This document shows positions 22,445-32,659 of a stretch of 64,000 nucleotides of DNA, piece by piece. How positions within the stretch are numbered: the first letter of the stretch is position 1; each line of letters begins with the position of its first letter. The stretch spans positions 248,001-312,000 of the forward strand of contig JBEWZL010000084.1 in the NCBI GenBank assembly GCA_045837725.1, in the 5' to 3' direction. Under the pieces are notes generated by a model. That model was not told the origin of the DNA, did no database searches, and saw only the letters and a list, made by a program, of their open reading frames with translations. The position numbers were made by a program, and so were the translations under genes. The DNA comes from Vermamoeba vermiformis (Eukaryota; Tubulinea; Echinamoebida).

Positions 22445-24538
22445 TTATTTTGCGTTTTTACGAGCACTTATTTCGTTAAGGAACTTGAGACATTGGTTGT
22501 CGTTAAAACACTGTACATTCAGATGTTGTGGGCAACCATTGGCATACAAATATTTAAAACAACTCAGGGCGTTTGCTTCAGCTGTCCACTTATAAGTTGT
22601 TTTATCCCATCGACATCCATTCTCATGCAGGTACTTCAGCATTTGCAAGTAATTGTTCTTCCCTGCATAGTACGTTTCTTTGTGAGTCCAAGGACAGCCA
22701 TTTTCATGCAAATACTTCAAGCATGCAAATCTAGCATTTTTTGCAGCTTCTAACATTGTGTTTGCAGTCCATGGCACACCATACTTGTGAGCTAACATTA
22801 GGCATTGAATATTGCCTTCTGAAGCAGCTGCTGTGCAAACAACAGAGCTGGGCCTGCATCCATTCTTGAGCAAATACTCAAGGATATTTATGTGCCCCAA
22901 TTGTGCAGCCACCATGCACAGGTCATCTTCCAATTTGCAGCCAAGCTTGTGAAGGGCTTGAAATATTTCAAAAGCTCCTGATTCTGCAGCTGTCTTCATA
23001 GCACTTTGATCATAAGTGCCTGTGTAGTGTTAGTAATTTGAGAATCAATTAAAAAAAACTTACATCCAAGACTGATTAGATACTGGAAAGTTTCTGGGTC
23101 ATTGTTTGCTGCAGCCAGATTGCACAATGAAACGTCACTGGTGTCAAGTTTGTACCCTTTGCTTATGATGTACTTTAATCCTTGCAAGTTTCCATTTTCT
23201 ATGACTTTGTGGGCAATAGTCATTCTAGAGTCATTTTCATCCTCATCATAATAGTATCTTGCTAGTGGTGTAAATGTGCCTTCCCAGTTGAATCCATTTT
23301 CATGCAAGTACTTGAGCATCTCTACATTGTGACTAGCATTCATGCAAGCATCGTTTGTTGTAGGCTTGGGACAACCAACTTCAAGCAAGTACTTTATCAT
23401 ATGCAGATGATCAGACACAGCTGCTAATGCATATTCTGTTCCACTCCAGTGGCATCCATGCTCTCGTAAGATTCTACTCAGGTTGTTAATTTCTTCACAG
23501 GCTCATGGTTGGACTTACTTGACACATTCAATGCTGCCAGATGTCACTGCATTATTAATTGAGTTCTTCCAGTAAATCTGAATGTCTGCACCATTTTCCA
23601 GAGCATACTTGAGGCACTCTACACTTCCAGATTCAGCTGCTTTTGCTATTGTCTCATGCCATGCAGCACCCTTTTCATGAGCAAACTTCAAACAGTCCAG
23701 GTGACCTCCAAGTGCAGCTGTTATACAAGAGTCGCCTAGTTCACATCCTGCATCCACTAAATACTTCAAATTTTCCAATCTGCCTGCCCTGGCAGCCTCT
23801 TTACAGAGCCAATGTCGTACCATATGGTTGGATTTACTTTCAAAAATGTACTTCAAGCAATCTATCCCATCCGCTGCAGCTGCACCTACAGCTGTTTCCA
23901 TGTGCCAGTCACAGCCATTCTCATGCAAATACTTCAACGCTGCCAATTGATTGTTCTCCGCTGCTTTTGTTGTAGCCCAGAAGTTACATGGAAATCCATT
24001 TTCGCGCATGTATTTCAAGCAATCTACATGGCCTGGTCCTGCTGCTTCAGGGCAAGCATCGTAGTCTAAAGGGCATCCGTTGTCGTGCAAAAATTTGATG
24101 GTGTCAAGTTGACCTTCAGAAGCAGCTGCTGCCATTGTGTCAGCATCCCATTGTATTCCAATATCGTAGCAGTATTGCAGGCATGATATTGCGCCAATTT
24201 TTGCAAAGTAATCCATTGCAGAAGAATCGGCATCTGACACTGTTTTGAACTTCGGATCGGCCAGCTTGAGAAGCCGCTTATTTGTTGCTCGGAGCATCAT
24301 AGCATCATAGACATGAACGTCGCTTAGTATGTGTGTCCAAACGTCGTTGGGTAAGTCCAGTAGAGTGGTCTAGTGTCAAATCCAGAAAAATGTTAGAACG
24401 TTACAAATTATTCCATTACCATAATCGGAGCACCGAAAAATAATTTTAGAATATTTACTGAGAGTTTTGGGTGTTAATTCGGTGCGTCTAAACCGTAATT
24501 ATGTTCGATCCGTATCTTTTGGTCATTACCTCGTTCAT
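22445..24538 (-). CDS. F-box-like/ankyrin-repeat protein (HENGCPW-type repeats)
   Basis: Five exons, about 620 residues. The first coding exon is three codons (ATGAACGAG at 24538) joined across an intron to the next at about 24372, giving LLDLPNDVWTHILSDV, an F-box-like start. Then come about sixteen ankyrin-type units of roughly 27-33 residues with the wording CLKYLHENGCPW, DTIKFLHDNGCPLD and CLKYMRENGFP. This sub-family is abundant in Acanthamoeba-like amoebae and in large DNA viruses that infect them (established knowledge), where F-box/ankyrin proteins are thought to act as SCF ubiquitin-ligase adaptors. Internal introns are short: about 23466-23511 (near 45 nt) and about 23018-23062. Divergent from the DEX1-like gene (175 bp between starts). 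Binding partner unknown. Confidence 0.82.
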
Positions 24539-24713
24539 GCTAGGTATTAATCAAACGCCCGTTCGCTGGAATTATTAGATATAATGAGAGTGTTAGTGTG
24601 CAGCGCTAGAATGTCAAAATACTTTTTGTTCCAGCCAGAAAAACACAACACGCCTGGGAATCACATAATTATCTAATATTTGATGTGTAGCATATTTATT
24701 TAATATCCGTAGC

Positions 24714-27700
24714 ATGAAGAGAATTAAATTATTTATTTGGTGCGTGCTGGTCGTGCAGATTTGTTTGGCGCAAGTGCGGGATCCAAGCGAGGCTTCAACT
24801 AAGGCAACAAGTAGTAAATATAGATCGAAGGACCCTAAGTCAGTCGAAGAAGTGCTCTTGTAAGTACTACTATGTCTTGAAGATACGAAAATTAATACAT
24901 TTTTTTCAAAAATCCTCAAATATTTTCTAACGCGGCTAAATGATACAGATAATAGCTTATATACAACAATAAGCATTATTTTATATTCAAAATATTAAAA
25001 TAATATTATTGACGTAATTTTTTTTTGATCAGCGGAATTGACACAACAAAACACGGAGCCCACGAGTGCCATTATAGTGTGGACATAATATATCAAAATG
25101 AACTATTATCAGACGAGAATACGCTGGTACCGCCAATTATATCAGATCTGCACGCGACCGGCGAACGAGATCTCGTTTTCGCGACTCTTAACTCAGCGCA
25201 TTTAATTAATGGTCGAACTGGCGAACTTCAAAGAGGTAAAATTAATATTGTCTATACCATAATTATGCAATCAAACCCTAAACAAAAAATGGATCTGGTC
25301 CAAAATTTTTTTAGTTGAATTTCATTAAGAATTTTTGCTGTATCCTTTCATAGTATACTGATATATTGTAATTTTATAGGACAATGGCCGCTATTATTAG
25401 GCGACACGGATATTTATTCTCAGCCACTTTTGTACGACATTAACGAAGACGGCATTGACGAAATAATTATCACGACAGACAACGGAGAAATAGTGTTTAT
25501 TGACTTATATGGCAATCCTTTAATAGGCCAAGCATTCAAAATACCTAAATTAAGAGTACGCAAAGATTGGTATACGGGTCTGGACACGGATGACGTGGAT
25601 GCGTTTTATTCACTGAAAGAGCACCAAGACAGCGATTCGGCGGATGAGAATAGGGACAATGTAAATAAGGACAGTAAGACTTACGAGGACTTGGAAGATG
25701 AAGGCTTCAAGGATTGGTTGGAACAGCAGCGCGTAAGTAATTTACGACCCATACATTTAGCCATAAATAATTACGCAAATATTTTCGAAAAATTATCCAC
25801 ATTTTCTCTGGCGAAAAACTGCATGAAAATTGTCTTTGGATCTGAGCTAAAAAGACCTCAATTAATCTTCTGTTAATCATTTTAGCGCTATTTCTGCGTT
25901 ATTAATCAAGTATTATCGGTATTAATAATACTGTTATTTTGTACAGCAAGAAATGTTGGAGCTGATCAACACGTTGAAAGACGAACTGACCGAAGAGGGA
26001 ATCAAGAGCTTAGATGTAAGTAATACTTGTATATATACCATATACATTTCATATTGCATTTAAAGAATTATTTAGCGGATCAAGGTCGAGATCCGGATTT
26101 CGACCAAAATTTCAACTTTTTGTCTTTAACAACTACGTATTGATTATTGTTATAGTTATTATTAAGCTCACGCGAGATCAAACATAACGACCAAGACGAG
26201 TTGTTCTATTCAATTCAATACGAGAATTATTTGAAAGAAAATCCAGCGGCAGTCAAAGTCGATGCCAAATATTTGCAGGTTGATGCGCACGTGATGGCGT
26301 CACCGATCATTGCAGATTTAAACAGAAACGGGCAGTATTATTTGATAGTACCGGTCTCGTATTATTTTGACGAGTAAGTAGATCGAACCGCTAAAAAACT
26401 TTCTTGCCAGATCTGATTTAATTTCAAAAGCAAAGCATCCTTCAACACAATACAATATGATAATAATATTAATAATTAATATGGACCAATATAATTCGTC
26501 CAGTTTCATGAAATATTGCAACAAGATCTGGCATTAAATTTTTTCCGTCCAAATTTTCCATACTAAGCGTTAGAATGTTATATACTACTATAGTATCTTA
26601 TTCATCATATCTTTCATATTATAGGTCCGAAGCTAATTCACCGCTCCGTCGCAACGAATTCATCGGAGTGTATCCGAACAGATACATTGCTAGCGGTGTC
26701 GTGGCGTTCAATTTGAAGACAAAAACTATCGCTTGGACTACTCGTAAGTATAATAATAATAATAATATGTATAATGTGATTATTTTCTTATATAACAATT
26801 TGTTGAAATAATTTAATTTTATCGATCCGAAAACAATTTACCGATCCAGATCTTGGCGAAACGATAATCTCCTCGCAAATTCATTTCATGCTATTTAATA
26901 TATAATTATACCAATATTTCCATTTGCGAGTCCATAATTTTACCATATAAGTAAATTTCAGATCTAACTTTTTTTTGGATTAGATCTGGATCTGACCACC
27001 GACAAGACCGAGTACCGCGGCTACATGCTCTCGTCACCAGTCACTGCTGATCTTAACGGTGATGGTCGATTAGAAGTGCTCGTCACAACTGCCGTCGGAT
27101 TCGTTTACGTCCTGGAAGCGGATGGCACCTGGAACAAACAATTTTCACCTGAATCTATGAGCTCTATTTATGCTAGTCCTTTAGTTGATGACTTTAATAA
27201 TGATGGTGCTTTGGGTATGATAATACGTCATAATAATAGGCAAACTCGGAAAACAATATTTGGTTACATCCGGATCTATTTTTACTGAAACAGAACAAAC
27301 CTCCTATCGATCGATTATTAATCAATTTTACATAGATGTGCTCGTAGTAGATGATAAAGGCAATGTCGTAGTGTTTAACGACAAAGGCCACGAAATTTGG
27401 GAAAACACAATTGCAGGCACGACACTCTACGTAAGTCAAAAAAACTAAATTTTCGTTCATGAAACAGCACGATTTTATCAAATTTATTAACGCACTTCGT
27501 TTTAACAGAATCCCATGTCTGGAGACATCAACGGCGACGGAATTTTAGACGTAATTATTTTGACCGAAGAAGGCATCGTATGGGCCTTGTAAGCATCTAT
27601 TTCCATATTAGGAAATGTAAGACTTCATATCAACAACTTTTTTTTATTTAGGCAAGGCAACAACGGTCAGATAATGAAAAATTTCCCTGTCAAATTGGGC

Positions 27701-28688
27701 GGTCAATCAACGCAACCGATTTTATTGCCCATAAAAGGAAATAATACGCTGGACATTGTGTTCTTCACTGACGACGGTCATTTGTACATTATTGACGGTG
27801 GATCTGGCTGCTTTGAAACAATCGACTTTGGCGAGGAAGAATATCCTTTAATTACCATTTTTAGCAATACTTTCCTAATTTAGAAATATCGTCACGTTCC
27901 TTGACTAACATTACGTCCATGGGATTCGTTCTTGCAGATGACATTCGAGGCAATGGCAAAATGAACCTGTTATTAACTACGTTGAAGTCGTTTGCTTTAT
28001 TGGAGACCCAAATGGACTATGACCCGATTTGGGCATGGTAAGTACATAAAAATATAACGATCAAAGAACTTGTCAAAGTTGACACGTGTCACGAACTTTT
28101 GACACGCACTTTTTCACAGAGATTTAAATTTAGCACTAAAACTCTATCTTGAAATTGCACTGAAAATGCGTTTATTTTACAGGAAAACATCGAGTCACAA
28201 CAGCGGTCCTATTACTGGCAATAGATTTGGAGTTCGAATTTCTAAGGAACTTAAATCGATCAAAAACATCGTGGGCAGAGATTTCAGTCTTTATTTTGAT
28301 ATCGTTGATAATAGAAGACACGTAAAGCCTCCTAGCTATAACGTTAGAGTAAGTTTTTAAGACAATGACGATTCACGAAAAACGGAACTTTTCCTAATTT
28401 GGTAAATTTATTCTTCAGATTTTCAACGGCGCCAAAATGCTCGGTGAATACAAGTATCTCTCAGCTGGTCAACAAAGAGTCAAACTGACCTCGCCAAACA
28501 TTCACCACGAGACTCTGATCCGCATTGAAGTCATGAACGAGTTTGGCCAAGTCGCTTTTGACGAGTTTGCGGTCTCGTTTAATGCTCACTTCGACCGAGA
28601 TTTCGCGTGGATATTAGCAATGCCGTTCATTGGCATGTGTTTTGTATTGTTGTTCGTCAAAGAAATGAAGAGCGTACTGCCCGTCTAA
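24714..28688 (+). CDS. DEX1: FG-GAP/integrin-alpha-like repeat protein, DEX1 homologue
   Basis: Thirteen exons, about 760 residues. A signal peptide (MKRIKLFIWCVLVVQICLA) starts the protein and a single membrane segment (WILAMPFIGMCFVLLF) lies near the C-terminus with a short cytosolic tail, so it is a type I membrane protein. The ectodomain has FG-GAP-like calcium-binding units: DINEDGIDEIIITTD, DLNGDGRLEVLVTTA, DFNNDGAL and DINGDGILDVIILTE. IIDGGSGCFETIDFGEE joined to SMGFVLADDIRGNG matches the plant DEX1 segment (IDG...DIGE..SMVLADN). Plant DEX1 is needed for pollen-wall (primexine) patterning; its role in protists is not known. The exon pair 27653-27840 and 27915-28038 is joined by an AT-AC intron, described separately. 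Residues about 125-175 form an acidic insert. Confidence 0.86.
27841..27914 (+). other. Apparent U12-type AT-AC intron in the DEX1-like gene
   Basis: A 74-nt intron beginning ATATCCTTT (27841) directly after GAGGAAGA and ending CATTAC (27914). TTCCTTGAC at 27897-27905 matches the U12 branch-site consensus, with the branch A 10 nt from the AC end. Removing it keeps the frame (phase 2) and joins DFGEE to SMGFVLADD, as homology with DEX1 requires. No GT donor exists in the segment from 27797 to 27840, so a GT-AG solution would have to discard conserved residues. Confidence 0.85.
28080..28091. repeat. Intronic CACGTG palindrome, 12 bp
   Basis: TGACACGTGTCA in a DEX1-gene intron (about 28038-28181), flanked by TGTCAAAGT on the left and ACTTTTGACA on the right, which also pair with each other. 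Confidence 0.75.
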
Positions 28689-28872
28689 AATTAAATCAAA
28701 TAACATTAAATTGCTGCTATGCTGTTATTTATATAAATTTGCTTCTCACTAACGAATAATTTGTTCAAATAAGGAAATAACGTTTGCTCGCAGACAAACG
28801 TTACCGGATCTAATTTTTTCCATTCTTCTATCGTACAAACACAACAACCTCCTATAATTTATATAATTTATA

Positions 28873-29473
28873 ATGTTTAGCACGTACACACCCGCTATCG
28901 CCTCCGTGGCTGGATTCTACGTCCTCAGTTACGTCCCTCACTTTTTGAAGGGCTATTTTATTATGAAATCGGGTGAAAAAATCAACAACCACGACCCTAG
29001 AGGCGAACTTAAACGATTAGAAGAAAAGAACGTGGATAAGAACCTGGTAAGCAATTAAAAACTTTCGAATTGAATTTAAAAATCTCAAAAAATTCAAATT
29101 AACCATTTGAATAGATAAGCTTAATTAGGAGATGTGAAGCAGCCCATAACAACTCTTTGGAGAATTTTGCGCCGTTCGCATCCGCAGTAGCTCTCGCGAT
29201 GTTGCGCAGTATGTCAAAAAATAGTTTCTAACAGCGCAATTATTAACATTATAGATGCACCTGCCCCTACTGTAAATAAGGCAGCTTTATTATTCTTGGG
29301 TCTTAGAACCGCTTATCTCGGCGCTTACGTTTCAGGTGAGTTCAATTCTCAATTTGGTTCGAAGATCTGACGATTCAATTTCAGACCAACCCACTATTCG
29401 CAGCACCCTCTGGAGTGGTACTTTCGGCACAGTATTGTACCTCTTCTTTACCGCTTACAAGGGCCGAATTTAA
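28873..29473 (+). CDS. MAPEG-family membrane protein
   Basis: Three exons (28873-29046, a middle exon starting at about 29115, and a last exon ending 29473), about 140 residues with four hydrophobic segments. The family hallmark is in exons 1-2: PRGELKRLEEKNVDKNL, then LIRRCEAAHNNSLENFAPFA, matching the MAPEG pattern R-x2-[NA]-H-x-N-x-[LF]-E-N-x-P-x-F. MAPEG proteins are small integral membrane enzymes of glutathione and eicosanoid metabolism; the short, bacterial/plant-like form seen here usually has no assigned substrate. The second acceptor (ATAG before ATAAGC) was chosen because the nearby alternative TAG gives an in-frame stop. Confidence 0.82.
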
Positions 29474-29605
29474 TTGCAAAACTTGCGTCACGTGCATCCG
29501 TTACCAAACCACTCACGAGTTAACCCTTGAATGCTAATAATTAATTAATGATATTTATCTATACTATAATAAAATCCTTCATACGTTGTAAAAACAGCGT
29601 TTATT

Positions 29606-31072
29606 TTATTCCTTTTTCGTGGCTCGTAACAAAAAGTTTCTTAATTCATCGAGTACGTTCTTGGAATAAAATCCAATCTTTTCCAAAGATCGCATTAACA
29701 GCATAATACTCGCTTCAGTATCCTTATTCACAATCATATCATCCACAACTGTCAAGATCTGGTCGATCGTTAAATGACTGACTCCAATTGCAATAGCCGG
29801 CCAATGCTTAGGATAACCCTTCGTAATAGACACACTATCAATAGGCACATATGGTGATAAATAGAACTGTTCGTATTGTTTTGTCGCGGTAAAGAAGTAA
29901 TAGCAGTTGGTCTTGTAAATATCAACGTCTTTTGGGTTCTGTGGCCAAAATACTCTTAATAACGGCATCATAATGTAATTCAATATGACTCGTATTAGTC
30001 TCAATATTTCAATTTTCACGCTCTTCTTTTGCACTCGGAGTTTTTTCTTCTTCAGATCCGTTGAAATTTTGGGTTTTTCGATGTGCTCGGGAAGTTCCCA
30101 GTCTCCAGTATGAAAGTCTAATAGTCTATCACCATATGAATATATCTTCTTAGCATTAAGATCTGATCGCTTAGGCAGCTTTTGTTTGTTCCAACTGAAT
30201 TCTACCACTGGTGTTGCATTTTTGAAATTCGTTATGACTCGTTCCAAATACTGCAAATCAATTGTGCTATGATCAATAGTATTGAGTAATTTCGTTATGT
30301 GTTCTTCAATCTTCTCGTTCATTTTTGACAACGCCAAAGTCAAATTTGTAAAATGTTCGTCTAAACAGTTTTGTGGAAAGATTTTGTAGTGGCTAGTATA
30401 GTGGTTATTATAATTAAGCACCACATACATCTCTGCTAACGGCTTGAATTTTTCTAAGAATTCTTTAGGACTTTCAGCTTGGATCCATTCAAGCACGTAA
30501 TGCAAATGATCGAACGGATCATTCTTGTACATATGATCTACGTAATTGAATTTTCTTAGCAAAATTGCATTGTATTTGTTGAATTCTTTTTGATATTGAA
30601 CTCCAATCTTGTGCGCCATGTACTTGTTCGAATCAATACTGCCTTCAGCTTTAAACCAAGCAAAATCATCGCTCATCTCTCCAAATGCATGTTGATATTT
30701 GAGCTGTGGGAATGATTTTGATACCAATTGAACCATTGGATTTCTATCTTGTGGCAAGTCAGCTAAATTAACCCAATAAACGTCTTTCATAGCTTTCAAC
30801 GCCAAGATCCAGATATTCGTCGGAAATAACTCGTCAATTGAACTCGCTCTAGTTAATTGATCTCCATATTTGACACCAACAGCTTCAAGAATCTCTTCAG
30901 GAATGCAATCGAAATGCGTCAAATAATAGTCCCGCCAAAAGTTGAACGAGCGGCCAAACTCCGTTGTTCTTTTGTTAGCTCTTAAAAATGCCATTAATGG
31001 ACTTATATTCAACGAATATAATATCTTCTTGTTGATCTCCATTGGAAGTACGTCTATAAATAACTCCGTCAT
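29606..31072 (-). CDS. Single-exon protein with N-terminal F-box-like motif
   Basis: An uninterrupted 488-codon frame. The N-terminus LPMEINKKILYSLNISPLMA followed by FLRANKRTTEFGRS fits the F-box outline (LP-x-E-[IL]-x2-I[LF] then an L-x-R/K-W/T core). The rest is a helical, Lys-rich region without repeats I can name, and contains a hydrophobic patch near residues 360-375 (ILRLIRVILNYIMMPLLRVF). Intronless structure is unusual beside its intron-rich neighbours and is shared with other F-box-like genes here (44203, 56743, 58891). Function unknown; a substrate adaptor of an SCF ligase is an inference. Confidence 0.65.
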   Translation of the reverse strand: MTELFIDVLPMEINKKILYSLNISPLMAFLRANKRTTEFGRSFNFWRDYYLTHFDCIPEEILEAVGVKYGDQLTRASSIDELFPTNIWILALKAMKDVYWVNLADLPQDRNPMVQLVSKSFPQLKYQHAFGEMSDDFAWFKAEGSIDSNKYMAHKIGVQYQKEFNKYNAILLRKFNYVDHMYKNDPFDHLHYVLEWIQAESPKEFLEKFKPLAEMYVVLNYNNHYTSHYKIFPQNCLDEHFTNLTLALSKMNEKIEEHITKLLNTIDHSTIDLQYLERVITNFKNATPVVEFSWNKQKLPKRSDLNAKKIYSYGDRLLDFHTGDWELPEHIEKPKISTDLKKKKLRVQKKSVKIEILRLIRVILNYIMMPLLRVFWPQNPKDVDIYKTNCYYFFTATKQYEQFYLSPYVPIDSVSITKGYPKHWPAIAIGVSHLTIDQILTVVDDMIVNKDTEASIMLLMRSLEKIGFYSKNVLDELRNFLLRATKKE

Positions 31073-31185
31073 GTTGGCTGGATGCGACTGTAATACAACA
31101 TCTTGAACTGGCTGAATTTTTTGTGCAACGCGTTCAAATTCTTCGTCATCATCGCCATCTTTTATATTCTCAGATTTGGAAAATC

Positions 31186-32438
31186 CTATAAAAAAGTCAG
31201 TCCCGATATGGAAGTGGCATGTTCGGACATACCAATGACACTCGGATCTTCGACGAATTCTGCAAGAAACTCGAGAGTTTCATACGCTTGGTATTTTAGT
31301 TAATACTGGATTATTATTAGGCTTCGTAACTACTTACGGCAATCTGCATGATAGTTCTTGATGTTTTTGTGCCTGTTCAAGAACTGGGCAAGTTTTTTGA
31401 GCGTTTCGTGAGACCATTCACCGGCGTCTCCTAAAATACAAATTCATATAAGTCCTGGTGAATTGATACCAAGCTCATATGTATAACGTTCACGGAAGAG
31501 ATAAACGACAATTAACAGATCCGTCAAAAAAAAATGGTTTGCAAACAAAAAATTCGAAAAAGCAACGGATTTTTTGTACAACCATAAAACTATTAGTTGG
31601 AGCACCAACAACTATGGTAATCGATTAAGGTTAAAAAAAACCGACGTTTACCTAGGCATAGCTCCTTTAGATTGTGCTGGTCCTCTAGCGCATCCAAGAA
31701 CTGCAGCGCGACATGTTCGGTAAAATTATTACCAAAACTCAAACTTGTGAGAGCTGTGGCGTTACGACAGTAGTGCAGTAATATCGGTATTAGAACGTCA
31801 TTGTCGTTTTCGAACCTCACTAATAATATTAACATTAATAAACTAAGCTCTATTTTTCGTATTTATGAGCTATTTTATTTCTTTATTTGGATCTGATCTA
31901 CTTACAGGACAAGCTACGAAGCTGATTTTTTCGAGCCAATGTCTCAAATAATGGCTGAAAATCACTGTTGTCCTTACAAGAGATATCTGCCAAATACTAA
32001 TTAATTGACGCAGTCATAAAAGTGCTACTTACATCCGACAGAGAGTGAAGTGAGCGAAGAATTGCTCTCCAAAGCAGCAACAAATTTACGAATATTCTCT
32101 TTTTCCAATGTGGGCGAGTCTGATTTTATTAGAGAATATTTGAAACGTTTTGATCTTACCAAAGTGATTGATTTCTTCAACAATAGAACTTCGTGCGATC
32201 GCGTTAGATAATGCGTCAAACTGCTCTAGATTTTTTATATAATCTGCAGTGTAATCAATAAGTTAGTCGTGATCCGATTTAATTTAATCGAATTCAAAAA
32301 AATTCGAATCTGCCAGCAAAATTGTTGGTGCATCTAAAATCTCAGTATATAGTTACCGCGTAATCTCCAGATTTTTTGCGTCGCTTGAAGGTATTGAATA
32401 AATTTCTCGGTGTTTAACGGTGGATGGAATGCTTCCAT
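31186..32438 (-). CDS. Leucine-rich repeat (RNI-type) protein
   Basis: About seven short exons, roughly 270 residues. The start MEAFHPPLNTEKFIQYLQ leads to repeat units of the ribonuclease-inhibitor type, each about 28 residues: KFVAALESNSSLTSLSVG, NATALTSLSFGNNF followed by QFLDALEDQHNLKELCLG, and LFETLARKNQLRSLSC. The pattern (F-x-x-[AL]-L-x-x-N-x-x-L-x-x-L-x-[LF]-x-x-N/C) is clear. The C-terminal exon ends at 31186 (ETLEFLAEFVEDP to SGLTFL). It lies upstream of and codirectional with the F-box-like gene, separated by 113 bp. Possibly a scaffold; partners unknown. Confidence 0.68.
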
Positions 32439-32659
32439 TTGATTGGCGTTTAGATTATTCCTTCAATGCCTCAAAAATGGCATAATAAAAAATATGACCC
32501 TTTTCCGGTCTCCTTTCCGCGCTTTTTCTGAGTTGTGATTCGATCCAGCGCTATATTTACTTAAAATCTGTTGCAACGTAACTAACAGTCTTATCAAGGT
32601 AGCGAAGTGCTTACATTAATTAAATTACTTTATTGTAACGAGAGCGATGAACAAGAACA

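Noticed and set aside
31103-31303. Plus-strand 66-codon frame with a hydrophobic start
   Set aside because: It overlaps the last exon of the LRR gene on the other strand and the intergenic gap; no splice or family support.
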